Below are positions 50,387 through 60,035 of a stretch of DNA of 64,000 bases, in pieces; the stretch's first letter is position 1, and the number at the start of each line of letters is the position of its first letter. The notes beneath the pieces are model-generated. The model had not been told where the DNA came from, ran no database searches, and saw only the letters and a program-made list of their open reading frames with translations. The stretch is from Sulfurimonas sp. (lineage in GTDB: Bacteria; Campylobacterota; Campylobacteria; Campylobacterales; Sulfurimonadaceae), in assembly GCA_013791885.1 (NCBI GenBank), contig VMSZ01000030.1:1-64000 (forward strand), written 5' to 3'. The translations under genes were made by a program, and so were the position numbers.

Positions 50387-52504
50387 TTATATCTTAAGTT
50401 TATAGACTTTGGCATGGGGGTTGCCTGCTACTTTTTCAAAAAGATTTTTATCATACTCTTCTAAGACCATCAGCTGAATATACAAAGAGTTATACGTTGC
50501 TTCATCAAGCAGTAAAAAGGTCTTGTAATTAGACATATAGACAATGTTAATATTTGAGTTCACATCCACAATTTTCATCTCTTTTTTGAGTTGCATATTT
50601 TCATCATAAAGAGTTTTTACAAATCTTTTTGGAGTAATTTTTTTAGAACCTAGAGTAAGAGTAAATGTTTTCTTATCCATAAAAACTTCTTGATTCAACT
50701 GGATTTGCGAACCGACATCACGAAAGCTTCTGCTAATAAAATAAAAAGGCGCCGCTTTTTCTTTCCCGTTCATAAGATCAATGTAAGAAAAACGCGTAAC
50801 TGTCGGATATATATTTAACATATTAAACGGCAGATAAAAGTAGATATCTCTTGTTTTTTTAGGCAATTCTATCTCAGTTTCAAGTGAAAGCAAAAAGTCA
50901 TTTGTATCTTTAAATCCATAATCTGTCGTCATTTGCTCTACATAAGAAAATGTGCTGAGATTTTTATCTCTGTTTTGCTGTGCATTTGCAAAAGTTTTTT
51001 CTGTGTACTCAACATCAAGTCTTGCCATTTTTGCAGCAACTGCAGGAGGATTTGTTAAAATAAAACTTACAGGAAAGTTCACATCTCCGTCATGCTTTGC
51101 ACCGTCGGTCAGCGTTTTCACATCTGCATAATAACGGATAGGATAACCATAATCCCACCAGGCCACCACATAATCTTCTCTATGGGCAATTGTTTTGAGG
51201 CTGTCTAAAACTTTCACCTCATCGGCATTCATGACTGTAGGAACTTTATATCCCTCAATATGTTTATAGTTTGGGTATAAAATTGCCAATGTAAACGCAA
51301 ACATACTTAAGACTTTTAGTTTTTGCGTTGGCATATGTGTTGCTAACTCAGTAATTAAAAACGCAACACCAAAAGCTAAAACAGGAACAGCATAAATCGT
51401 AAAACGCAATCCTCCGACACTTGCCAAAAAGCCAAGTCCAATCATTGGTAGGGCAAACAGCATAATCTTGTGTCTGTACGCCAAATAAATAAAACCCACA
51501 ACAGACAGAACAAATGTAATCACATGTCCGCTTATACGGTTTGCAAACTCAGAAAATGGAATTTGCCCCGCTTCACGAACTGTTTGCATAACTGAAAAGA
51601 AATGAAGATTGAGCCCCTGTTCTCCAACAACCAAGGCGTCTTTAAAGACATAAAGTTTTAATCTTAACCAAATAGGTTCCAACCCTCCGGTTGAAAAAAA
51701 TGTTATTGCAGAGATCCCTAAAATAACGTAAACATATTTGTCCAGTTTTACCTGTTTAAACGCAAGATAAAGAGCAACGACAATCGGAAGCCTAATCATT
51801 CCGTCCACATTTATCATTGCAAACATCATAATGGCGAGAAGTTTATAGTTGTATACATTTTTTCTATCAAAAATGAGAGTATATGCAAGGATTAGTCCAA
51901 AAAATGAGAACTCAAGTGAGTAGCTTTGCGGATACCACCATCTGTAAATTACAATATCAAGAGCTGCAAGAAGGAGATATTTTTCCTCTTTAGTTTGAAT
52001 AGCCCAGATAATAGTCCAAAGTAAAAACATCGGCAATACAATGTTGAGCATATCTGTATCATAGTAACCAACCATGGTTCTATTATAATAACTCCAGGCA
52101 ATACTTGCTAAAAGTGCCGCAATAAGCCCCATCTCTAAATTATTGATACCTCTTGCTATAAGAATTATAGGCACAACAACAAGCGAACTTAGAAATACCG
52201 GCATATACAATATCAGGCTTTCAAAAGAAATAGGCAAGATTTTCGCAAAAAACGCAGTCAATTGCGACGCAGCCTCTGTTGTCGGTGAAAGATCATTTGG
52301 CTGGGAAATTCCGCTGAGTATATCTCTCGCACCCTCTGCCCAAAAATAACCGTCATTCGTATTAATCATAAACTGGCCATTAAATTTAAAAGCTTCATAA
52401 CCGCCAAATTGGTAGGTCCATATGAGTCTGAGTGCTACAGAAAATGAAAATGCAATAAAGATGTAAAGCAGTGTAAGTTTTGTCTCTTTAGTAAGTGATG
52501 TCAA
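50387..52504 (-). CDS. pglB: PglB-type oligosaccharyltransferase (STT3 family)
   Basis: 705 residues from TTG 52504; the frame begins inside the GT2 gene, and AAAAGGGAA precedes the TTG. An N-terminal multi-membrane half (~13 helices) is followed by a periplasmic domain holding the catalytic-site motif WWDYG (in YVVAWWDYGYPIRYYAD, ~445). It transfers a lipid-linked glycan to Asn in periplasmic proteins, as in Campylobacter N-glycosylation. Only one dedicated glycosyltransferase lies next to it. Confidence 0.93.
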   Translation of the reverse strand: MTSLTKETKLTLLYIFIAFSFSVALRLIWTYQFGGYEAFKFNGQFMINTNDGYFWAEGARDILSGISQPNDLSPTTEAASQLTAFFAKILPISFESLILYMPVFLSSLVVVPIILIARGINNLEMGLIAALLASIAWSYYNRTMVGYYDTDMLNIVLPMFLLWTIIWAIQTKEEKYLLLAALDIVIYRWWYPQSYSLEFSFFGLILAYTLIFDRKNVYNYKLLAIMMFAMINVDGMIRLPIVVALYLAFKQVKLDKYVYVILGISAITFFSTGGLEPIWLRLKLYVFKDALVVGEQGLNLHFFSVMQTVREAGQIPFSEFANRISGHVITFVLSVVGFIYLAYRHKIMLFALPMIGLGFLASVGGLRFTIYAVPVLAFGVAFLITELATHMPTQKLKVLSMFAFTLAILYPNYKHIEGYKVPTVMNADEVKVLDSLKTIAHREDYVVAWWDYGYPIRYYADVKTLTDGAKHDGDVNFPVSFILTNPPAVAAKMARLDVEYTEKTFANAQQNRDKNLSTFSYVEQMTTDYGFKDTNDFLLSLETEIELPKKTRDIYFYLPFNMLNIYPTVTRFSYIDLMNGKEKAAPFYFISRSFRDVGSQIQLNQEVFMDKKTFTLTLGSKKITPKRFVKTLYDENMQLKKEMKIVDVNSNINIVYMSNYKTFLLLDEATYNSLYIQLMVLEEYDKNLFEKVAGNPHAKVYKLKI

Positions 52505-53318
52505 GGGTTCCCTTTTGATGAGTGTTGATTTTTTCCCGATACGTATTAATCTCTGCTATTCTATCATATTTGAGTGCACCTTTAAGAAGTAGGACATACT
52601 TTAAAAGAAGCTCTTTACGAACAAGTTGATTGTATTCACTCTCTTTGAGCAGAAGTTTTTCCAAAGCTCTTACTCGAAATCTGTCCATTCCCCAATGCTT
52701 TACGCTCAACTGATCCGTATCTCCCCCATATTTGATTATGAGTTTTTTATCCACCAGACCTATTTTGTATGTTTGTGCAATCCGAAGCCACAAGTCATAA
52801 TCTTCACAGACTTCCAAATTCTCATCAAAATCACCGACTGCGTTTAGTAAATCTTTATGAAGCAACGCAGATGAGGGAGCAATAATACAGTGCGACAAGC
52901 ACTCTTGAAATATCTCTCCGCCAAATTTTTTAAATTTCTTGGGCATTTTTACTTCAACGCCATTACGTATCCACGACTCATCCGTATAACTCATTAAAAT
53001 TTTAGAGTTTTGCCTATGAAACGCGGCTTGTTCTTGAAGTTTATGCTTATGCCAGACATCATCAGAATCTAAAAATGCAATCCACTCGCAGCTTGCGTTT
53101 TTTATACCCAGATTTCTTGCAGCCGATACGCCTGCGTTTTGTTGGTAAAAATATTGTATTTGGGGAAAATCTTGAAGAATTAGTTGCGTTTCATCGCTGG
53201 AGCCATCATCTATGACGAGGACTTCATAAGGAAGATGTGTCTGAGCAAAAACGGAAGTAAGTGCTCTTTTTAGGACTGCATATCGGTTGTATGTGGGAAT
53301 AACAACCGATATTTTCAC
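52488..53318 (-). CDS. Family 2 glycosyltransferase
   Basis: 276 residues. GT-A fold: VVIPTYNRYAVLKRALTSV at the N-terminus, VIDDGSSDETQ, and the DxD in IAFLDSDDVWHKHKL (~84). Overlaps pglB by 17 bp, so it is probably a transferase for the N-glycan or a related surface glycan. Cytoplasmic with no membrane anchor. Donor and acceptor unknown. Confidence 0.88.
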   Translation of the reverse strand: MKISVVIPTYNRYAVLKRALTSVFAQTHLPYEVLVIDDGSSDETQLILQDFPQIQYFYQQNAGVSAARNLGIKNASCEWIAFLDSDDVWHKHKLQEQAAFHRQNSKILMSYTDESWIRNGVEVKMPKKFKKFGGEIFQECLSHCIIAPSSALLHKDLLNAVGDFDENLEVCEDYDLWLRIAQTYKIGLVDKKLIIKYGGDTDQLSVKHWGMDRFRVRALEKLLLKESEYNQLVRKELLLKYVLLLKGALKYDRIAEINTYREKINTHQKGTLDITY

Positions 53319-53323
53319 TCAGT

Positions 53324-54367
53324 TCACCAGACTTTTATTTCGTTGTAGACGCTGTCTCTCTCAACCGGAATAAACCCGCTGTTTCGTATAAGCGCCGTAA
53401 AATCTTCCAAAACAACACCGTTAGCACTTTTTGCCCCTGCTGCCGAGTTAATAGACTCTTTTTCTATGGTTCCGTCTAAATCATTTGCCCCAAACTCTTG
53501 AGCAACCAGAGCTAAATTTACCGTAGAAGTCACCCAATACGCTTTTAGATTGGCTACGTTATCTAAAACTAATCGCGCGATTGCCATAGTTTTTAAAATC
53601 TCATTTGCCGTAATCGGTGCTTCAATTTTCAGGTAATTATTTTCCGTCTGGTAGACAAGAGGAATAAAACAGTTAAATCCGCCTGTAATGTCCTGCAATT
53701 CACGAATTCTCATCATATGGTCAATACGATGCGCACGTGACTCGACATGACCAAAAAGCATTGTCACATTAGATTTCTTCCCGCGTTCATGCCATTTTCT
53801 GTGAATCTCAAACCACTGGTCTGAAGTTACTTTGCCCTTACAGATATAATCACGCACTGTCTCATCAAAAATCTCAGCACCGCCGCCCGGCATAGAGTCT
53901 ACACCGTTTTCAACCATCAGGTCTAAAACTTCATCATATGTTAAACCGTGATGGCGTGATAAAAAGTCAACTTCTGCGGCAGTCAGCGCTTTTACATGCA
54001 AATGCGGGTACTGCGTTTTAATCTTTTTGAAAATTCCAAGATACCAATCAAGTGTCACATTTGGATTATGTGCAGAAACTATATGCACTTCTTTCGCCCC
54101 GTGACTATCTACTTCCGCCACAATTTTTAGTATATCATCATGACTCATAGTGTACTGGTTTGGATTTTTTCTCGTTGCTGAATACGCACAGAATTTACAG
54201 ACATCTGCACAGACATTTGTCGGATTAATATGACGGTTGATATTAAAGTAAGTTTTCTTTCCGTGAAGTTCCTGACGCTTTTTATCGGCTAAATCACCGA
54301 GTTCAAAAAAGTCCATGTCATAGAGGGCGAGAGCGTCTTCAAAATTTATTCTATTTTCAATTTTCAT
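53324..54367 (-). CDS. mqnE: Aminofutalosine synthase MqnE
   Basis: 347 residues from ATG 54367; an upstream in-frame start at 54403 lies in the kinase gene. Radical-SAM CxxxCxxC is CADVCKFCAY (~45-54). It matches MqnE rather than MqnC by HIVSAHNPNVTLDWYLGIF and PGGGAEIFDETVRDYICKGK. Adds the adenosyl radical of SAM in the futalosine pathway to menaquinone, the respiratory quinone of this lineage. It follows the kinase gene by 14 bp and shares its operon. Confidence 0.9.
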   Translation of the reverse strand: MKIENRINFEDALALYDMDFFELGDLADKKRQELHGKKTYFNINRHINPTNVCADVCKFCAYSATRKNPNQYTMSHDDILKIVAEVDSHGAKEVHIVSAHNPNVTLDWYLGIFKKIKTQYPHLHVKALTAAEVDFLSRHHGLTYDEVLDLMVENGVDSMPGGGAEIFDETVRDYICKGKVTSDQWFEIHRKWHERGKKSNVTMLFGHVESRAHRIDHMMRIRELQDITGGFNCFIPLVYQTENNYLKIEAPITANEILKTMAIARLVLDNVANLKAYWVTSTVNLALVAQEFGANDLDGTIEKESINSAAGAKSANGVVLEDFTALIRNSGFIPVERDSVYNEIKVW

Positions 54368-54381
54368 ATTTGTTGTTAACC

Positions 54382-55944
54382 TTATAATCCTGGTGCTTTC
54401 CACATTGAAGTCGTGATATTATCATCTACTAACTTTAGCTGGGCTTCATAGGCTTTACACCATTTTATTTTAATCTCGTCGTAAACTTTTTTATTTTTTG
54501 CGTTTGGCTCATACGTTTTATCCCAAACAACAAGCTCTTTCGCTGCGTTTACCATGTCTAAATAAACCCCACAGCCAACTCCTGCAGCCATTGCTCCGCC
54601 AAGAGCTGTCGCCTCACTTACTTTTGGTATTTTGACTCTGTAACCTGTCACATCTGCAAGTATCTGAGGCCATAAGAAACCCTTGCTTGCACCGCCTGCA
54701 AAGACAATTTCATCTATCTCAATACCGCTGAACTCTTTGATTCTATCGAGATTTATACTTGATACTATAGCTGCGTTTTCCTGCAGACTTCGAAACATCG
54801 ACGCTCTGTTGCACTTGCTTGCATCGAGTGATAAATTTAAAAAACTCGGTGCTGCGTGATACCATTTTGCATACTTCATGCTGTCTGAAAAAATTGGCAG
54901 AATTTCATATGAACCGGCTGGAATTTCTGAAGCTTTTTCTTCTAAAACAGTGTAAACATCAATACCGCGTTTTTGCGCTTCGAGTTTTTCCAACTCGCAA
55001 AACGCGTCTCTAAACCAGCGCATAATGAGTCCGCTAAAAAAGGTAATGCCCTCAGCCTGAGAGAGTCCGTCCACGACATGCGGATTGACACGGATAGACA
55101 TATCTTTTGGCGTACGCGTTTGGCTTGAAATATTGACAACCTGTTGCCAAAATGAACCGCCCAAAACCGCAACCTGTCCCGCTTCAACAACCCCCAGACC
55201 TGCGGAGCCTAACTGAACATCACCTCCGCCCATTACAACTTTTGTATTGCTAGAGAGTCCTGCTGCAGTTGCGGCTTCTTTAGTAACATTTCCCATCAGC
55301 ATTCCAACTTCCAAAACTTTTGGAAAAATGTCATCTTTGAGTCCGACTCGCTGAGCCATCGCAGAGACCCAGTCGCGTTTTTGCAGAGAAAATATCCCTG
55401 TTGTTCCGCCGTTACTTGGGTCTGTGGCAATCACACCGGAGAGTTTTGCAAGAATCCAGTCGCCTATCATAGAGACATTGGCGGCTTTTTCATACAACTC
55501 AGGTCTGTTATTTTTAAGCCACATCAAACGCGGCAAAGCGCCAAGAGCAAAGGTCTGACCGGAAAGCGCATAAAACTCTTCTTCCATTCCTACAAAGCTC
55601 TCCTGAAGAAAACGCACCTCTTTGTCTGCGCGTGCGTCGACATTCGCAACCGCCCAAAGTTCTTTGCCCGCCTTATCATAAACAACTATCCCCTCACGCA
55701 TGCTTGTAGCACTCAAAGCTAAAATATCTGCTGCGTTTATTCCTGCGTCTGCAACGGCGTTTTGTATACAGTTACATACAAGCGGCCAATTTTTTTCACA
55801 ATCAAAAGACATGCTGTTTGGTACGCCATCTTCTTCCAAATGCGTCCACTCATGCTGAGAAACTCCAAGCTGATTGCCTTTTGTATCAAAAACAACTGCC
55901 CGAACACTTCCTGTTCCGGCGTCAATAGCCATCAAATACGACAT
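54382..55944 (-). CDS. lsrK: LsrK-like autoinducer-2 (DPD) kinase, FGGY family
   Basis: 520 residues, FGGY fold: YLMAIDAGTGSVRAVVFD at the N-terminus and FAGGASKGFLWPQILADV with ATP binding near residue 415. The resemblance to E. coli LsrK, from memory of that protein, runs end to end: SMREGIVVYDKAG, NVDARADKEV, DPSNGGTTGI, GGGDVQLGSAGLGVV, MRWFRDAFCELEKL, WYHAAPSFLNLSLD and the exact C-terminus SMWKAPGL. LsrK phosphorylates DPD, the AI-2 precursor, at C5. No lsrACDB transporter or LsrR is in the window. Gap of 2 bp to the aldolase gene. Confidence 0.85.
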   Translation of the reverse strand: MSYLMAIDAGTGSVRAVVFDTKGNQLGVSQHEWTHLEEDGVPNSMSFDCEKNWPLVCNCIQNAVADAGINAADILALSATSMREGIVVYDKAGKELWAVANVDARADKEVRFLQESFVGMEEEFYALSGQTFALGALPRLMWLKNNRPELYEKAANVSMIGDWILAKLSGVIATDPSNGGTTGIFSLQKRDWVSAMAQRVGLKDDIFPKVLEVGMLMGNVTKEAATAAGLSSNTKVVMGGGDVQLGSAGLGVVEAGQVAVLGGSFWQQVVNISSQTRTPKDMSIRVNPHVVDGLSQAEGITFFSGLIMRWFRDAFCELEKLEAQKRGIDVYTVLEEKASEIPAGSYEILPIFSDSMKYAKWYHAAPSFLNLSLDASKCNRASMFRSLQENAAIVSSINLDRIKEFSGIEIDEIVFAGGASKGFLWPQILADVTGYRVKIPKVSEATALGGAMAAGVGCGVYLDMVNAAKELVVWDKTYEPNAKNKKVYDEIKIKWCKAYEAQLKLVDDNITTSMWKAPGL

Positions 55945-55946
55945 AT

Positions 55947-57122
55947 TTAACTCTTGAGCTTTGCTTGTTCTAGTTCCCAGTATTCCATTGCAAAACTATC
56001 TTTCTCGCTTATGCTTTTATAGCCGCCAAGCTTATCTGCACGAAGAACGGCTAGCATTGTATGTTCTACAATGTCATTAACAATCTGCGCTTCTTTTTTA
56101 TTTTTCCCAAAAGAGATAACCGCTGCGTTTTTAATAATCATGTAATTAGGCGTTGGATTTAAACAGATTTCATCTTTAGCATATCTGTTGAAATACTCAA
56201 TATATGCCTCACGGTAATCATTCACACCCTTTTCGAGATTTGTATCTTCCATTATTAGAGGTAAACGTTTTGTTCTAATGATATGTTCAGGCGTTAAAAC
56301 GCCGCGACTCGCAATTTCTCGCAAATTCTCTTGTGAAGCGTAAAATTTTGCCAAAGGAGATTGATTAATAACGACCGAGACTTCGTACCCTTTTTGTGCA
56401 GAGAAAAATTTCTGAATTTTCAAAACATCACAATCACTTCTCACAAGGACATGTTCTAAGTTTATTTTCGCGTTTTGTTCTAAAAACTCTTCCGCTTTAG
56501 TCACTGCGTTTATCATTTTGTCATACGAAGTTTTAGCATCATTTGCAAAAGTAAAGATTCCGTGATTATGTAAAATAATTCCTTCAATACTTTTCCAATC
56601 AAGCCCTTGTGTCATCTCGTAAACTGTATGTGCCAACACAAAACCCGGCATTACATAAGGAACAATCAAAAAATTAGGAAAGATTTTTTTAATATTTTCT
56701 TCGCCGTTCACTGCGTTTGAGATAGTTACAACAGCATCTGCATGTGTGTGGTCTACAAACTTATAGGGAATGATTGCATGTAAAATTGCTTCTACAGAAG
56801 GGTTTGGAGCCGATTTATTTATCATTGCAGCTTTTTGTCCACTCACCATATCGCTATCACTTAGTTCTGAGAGTTTTGCCATCTCCAAAAGAGCGTTCAT
56901 TTTTACCCCGGCAAAGCCTTCAGCTTCAATGCTCACCAAATCCCAACCGCTTCCTTTGACTAACAGCACATCTTCGCCGTCTATTTTTGTTTTAACGGAA
57001 GTATTGCCGCCGCCATGTAAGACTAACTCATCATTCTGACCCAAAAGATTTGAAGTATATACTCTTAAATCCAAATCACTTGTCAAATTTTTTGCTTCAT
57101 TTTCATTGTATAAATTTTTCAT
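55947..57122 (-). CDS. Class II aldolase/adducin-family protein
   Basis: 391 residues. GGGNTSVK (~38-45) and LVKGSGWDLVSIEAEGFAGV form the phosphate pocket, with metal ligands in FVDHTHADAVV (~122-132) and LHNHGIFTF (~185). It resembles the aldolase half of bifunctional rhamnulose-1-phosphate aldolase/dehydrogenase proteins but lacks the dehydrogenase part. It probably cleaves a phosphorylated ketose into DHAP or glycolaldehyde-type products. Its place between the LsrG-like and LsrK-like genes suggests that its substrate is phospho-DPD or a deoxypentulose phosphate. Confidence 0.82.
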   Translation of the reverse strand: MKNLYNENEAKNLTSDLDLRVYTSNLLGQNDELVLHGGGNTSVKTKIDGEDVLLVKGSGWDLVSIEAEGFAGVKMNALLEMAKLSELSDSDMVSGQKAAMINKSAPNPSVEAILHAIIPYKFVDHTHADAVVTISNAVNGEENIKKIFPNFLIVPYVMPGFVLAHTVYEMTQGLDWKSIEGIILHNHGIFTFANDAKTSYDKMINAVTKAEEFLEQNAKINLEHVLVRSDCDVLKIQKFFSAQKGYEVSVVINQSPLAKFYASQENLREIASRGVLTPEHIIRTKRLPLIMEDTNLEKGVNDYREAYIEYFNRYAKDEICLNPTPNYMIIKNAAVISFGKNKKEAQIVNDIVEHTMLAVLRADKLGGYKSISEKDSFAMEYWELEQAKLKS

Positions 57123-57125
57123 TTT

Positions 57126-57413
57126 TTATCCTAATACTTCTAATTCGTCTGTATATTTGTTCTCGCAAAACGGTTCGTAACTTGATTTATAAATTTTATA
57201 ATGTTCTGAGGCTTTGTGCCCATCAAGTGCAGCCTCATCTCTCCAAGTTTCAACTGCCATAAATTTTCTTCTATTATTTTCATATTGAAATATTTCATAA
57301 AACAAAATTCCATCCTCTGCTTTACTCGGAATTACCATAGCACTCAGAAGTTCTTTCATCTTCTCTTCACACCCTTCTTTGGCAATAAAGGTCACTCTTT
57401 TTGTAATTGTCAT
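57126..57413 (-). CDS. LsrG-like ABM-domain protein
   Basis: 95 residues of the antibiotic-biosynthesis-monooxygenase fold (ferredoxin-like dimer): RVTFIAKEGCEEKMKELLSAM, GILFYEIFQYENNRRKFMAVETWRDEAALDGHKASEHYK. E. coli LsrG, which isomerises phospho-DPD, has this fold and size. The next genes are an aldolase and an LsrK-like kinase, so an LsrG role is likely, though the ABM family is broad. First gene of the run, with AGGAAATAG before the ATG. Confidence 0.72.
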   Translation of the reverse strand: MTITKRVTFIAKEGCEEKMKELLSAMVIPSKAEDGILFYEIFQYENNRRKFMAVETWRDEAALDGHKASEHYKIYKSSYEPFCENKYTDELEVLG

Positions 57414-57509
57414 AACTATTTCCTATATTTGTTCACTTTTTCAGCTCAGAGATTATATCAAATTAAAACAACTACACTATAATAAGTAAAATTATTTAAA
57501 AGTATTACA

Positions 57510-60014
57510 ATGGATTTATTACTTCAATTAGAAAATATTATAGAAAAAAACGGTTCTGATTTTGAACTTTCCAAACTCTTTAAAGAGTATATAGCTGAGT
57601 ACAAGTCATCCCTGCCACAACTTTTCCAAAGTTCCCAAGGTAAAGATTTTTTGGTGAAACATACAAAAAAACTCGACTCTATTATAGAGCTTATGTATAA
57701 AACAGTACTCAGGCGAGCCTTTGGAAATTATATGCCCATGCGTAGTTCCATTCCAATAGCAATTGTCGCGCTTGGAAGTTATGGAAGAGAGCAACTGTGT
57801 GTGCACAGCGACATAGACTTGCTTATTGTCTATGAAGATACAGACGGGTATAACACCCAACTTATCATAGAAAAACTTTTTTATATGGCTCTTGATGCAG
57901 GACTCAAACTTGGACATAGAGTCCATAAAGTCAATGACCTTTTTAAAGCAAGCACTGAAGATATCACCATAAGAACGTCACTTATGGAATCGCGTTTTAT
58001 TACAGGTTCAACTTTCACCTGGCATGCAACACTCAGAGAACTTAACCGCATTAGACTCTATGAACCAAAAGAGTTTATTTTGGCAAAAATAGAAGAAGCG
58101 CAACTCAGAAGAAAGAAAAATCCTCCTTCAATGCAGCCAAATATAAAAGAGAGTGTTGGCGGGCTTCGAGATACACAGCTTTTGTTTTGGTTAGCTCAGA
58201 CGATTTACGGCATTACAAATCTCAGAGAAATGAGCGGCATTTTATTTAGTGATGAGGAGTACAAAGAGTACCGGGTTGCATTGGAACTTCTATTTCGTGT
58301 CAGAAGCGCTTTGCATCTCGTGACTAATAAACAAGAGGACAGACTTCTTTTAGAACACATACCCGAAGTCAGTCATATTCTTGGTTTTTCCGATCAGAGA
58401 AAAATGGTAAGTAAGGTTCTTCAAGCCCAATGGCGTATCAGTAACTTCAGCCAAATTTTTACAAAAAAAATGGTACGCGCTTATATAGTAGACGGTTCTC
58501 TTATTTCAAAACTTCGACATAACCGCTTAGAGAAAGGTTTTTATCTTTTAGAAGACAGACTTCTTGCTTCTTACAAACTAAAATTCAAACCAATTAATAC
58601 GCTGCTTGAGATGCTCGTTAGGCTTAAAGATAAACCTTACCAGTTTGATGCAGGTTTTTTAAACCAGTTCACGTATGCAAAAATCTCAACTCCACTGAGT
58701 AAAAAAACATATTCTCTGCTTAAGGAACTTCTGAAAAAACGCCATATGCACTGCTTTTTAAAACTTTTTTATGATGCCGGAATTTTAGATAAACTTTTTC
58801 TGAATTTTAAAAAAGTGATGCATCTGCCTCAATTTGACGGCTATCATCATTTTCCCGTAGATATTCATTCAATCAATTGTGTAAAATATCTTGAAAATAT
58901 AGAAAATGATTTCATTAAAAATCTTTATGAAGAACTCAGCGATGAGGAGAAACTTCTTTTAAAAATAGCGGTTCTCTTCCACGACACTGGAAAAGGAAGA
59001 AAACAAGACCATAGTGAAGTCGGTGCCAAACTCATCGTACCTTTAGCAAAACGTCTGGGGCTCAGTGAAGAGTCTGTCAATAGAACTGCTCTGCTCGTAC
59101 GTCACCATATTCTTATGAGCAGTATTGCGTTTAAAGAAAATATTCATAATGAAAAAACACTCTATAAATTTATGTCCTATGTACAAAATACAAAAAATCT
59201 TAAACTTCTTTATATTTTAACTTACGCAGATATTAACGGCGTTGGCGGCGATACCTATAACTCTTTTAACTCAAAACTTCTCTTAGATTTATATAAAAGT
59301 GCTCTTGAAGTTTCCGAAAACGCCAACAGAATTACAGATGCAAGTAAAAGACTCAATATAGAGAAAAAACTTGTAAACAGTTCTGCCTTTAAAGAGCTGC
59401 CTCTTCTGCTGCAAAAAAAGATACTGAGAATTGAATCGAATCTTTTCTTTTTCTCTCATACAATAGAAGACATCATCTCCATTGCTCTTCAGGCAAAAGA
59501 GATTAAAGACTATAGTTTCAACATTAAACATAAAACCTTTTTAACTATAGAAATATTTAGAAAAATACCGCTTAACATCAGTTATCTTTTGGCAAGTCTC
59601 AGTCGTCTTGATGTAGGTTCTATGGAAATTTTGACCCTTTTTGATGATGTTAAATATTTTAGAATAGAGTTCATAAAAAATATTACCGAGGAAGAACTCG
59701 CTGATGTCGAGCAGATTATTGCCAACTCTTTTGATATGCAAAGAGAAGTGCAAAATCTTGATATTACAATCAAAAAAGAACAAGTCAGCATTGATTGTGA
59801 ACACTCGCTAACACATGCAGAGATAAGTGTTCAAACAAGTAACCAAAGAGGACTTTTAGCATACATTATGAGCTGTTTTGAGAAGTTGCATATTAATATC
59901 GTGACTGCAAAAATTCACAGTACGAAACATAAGGTAAAAGATACCTTTTTAATGGAAAAACAAAACGATATATGTAATAATACAGACAAAATTTATGCAC
60001 TACTCACAAAATAA
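57510..60014 (+). CDS. glnD: PII uridylyltransferase GlnD
   Basis: 834 residues. Nucleotidyltransferase motif VALGSYGREQLCVHSDIDLL (~87-106) with the D-x-D pair, GLRDTQLLFWLAQ, an HD uridylyl-removing domain VLFHDTGKGRKQDHSEVGAKL (~488-508) and ACT region(s) at the C-terminus (QTSNQRGLLAYIMSCFEKL). Modifies PII in response to glutamine. Divergent from the lsr-like genes; glmS follows. Confidence 0.93.
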   Translation: MDLLLQLENIIEKNGSDFELSKLFKEYIAEYKSSLPQLFQSSQGKDFLVKHTKKLDSIIELMYKTVLRRAFGNYMPMRSSIPIAIVALGSYGREQLCVHSDIDLLIVYEDTDGYNTQLIIEKLFYMALDAGLKLGHRVHKVNDLFKASTEDITIRTSLMESRFITGSTFTWHATLRELNRIRLYEPKEFILAKIEEAQLRRKKNPPSMQPNIKESVGGLRDTQLLFWLAQTIYGITNLREMSGILFSDEEYKEYRVALELLFRVRSALHLVTNKQEDRLLLEHIPEVSHILGFSDQRKMVSKVLQAQWRISNFSQIFTKKMVRAYIVDGSLISKLRHNRLEKGFYLLEDRLLASYKLKFKPINTLLEMLVRLKDKPYQFDAGFLNQFTYAKISTPLSKKTYSLLKELLKKRHMHCFLKLFYDAGILDKLFLNFKKVMHLPQFDGYHHFPVDIHSINCVKYLENIENDFIKNLYEELSDEEKLLLKIAVLFHDTGKGRKQDHSEVGAKLIVPLAKRLGLSEESVNRTALLVRHHILMSSIAFKENIHNEKTLYKFMSYVQNTKNLKLLYILTYADINGVGGDTYNSFNSKLLLDLYKSALEVSENANRITDASKRLNIEKKLVNSSAFKELPLLLQKKILRIESNLFFFSHTIEDIISIALQAKEIKDYSFNIKHKTFLTIEIFRKIPLNISYLLASLSRLDVGSMEILTLFDDVKYFRIEFIKNITEEELADVEQIIANSFDMQREVQNLDITIKKEQVSIDCEHSLTHAEISVQTSNQRGLLAYIMSCFEKLHINIVTAKIHSTKHKVKDTFLMEKQNDICNNTDKIYALLTK

Positions 60015-60035
60015 AATAATAACAAAAGGCTGCAT

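Noticed and set aside
53324..54367. MqnC or CofH instead of MqnE
   Set aside because: Motifs and the adjacent sequence (HIVSAHNP, PGGGAEIFDETVRDYICKGK) fit MqnE better.
54961..55720. Frames antisense to the LsrK-like gene
   Set aside because: Overlap a conserved enzyme and show no independent evidence of coding.
60015..60035. glmS ribozyme
   Set aside because: Only 21 bp separates glnD and glmS, too little for the ribozyme.
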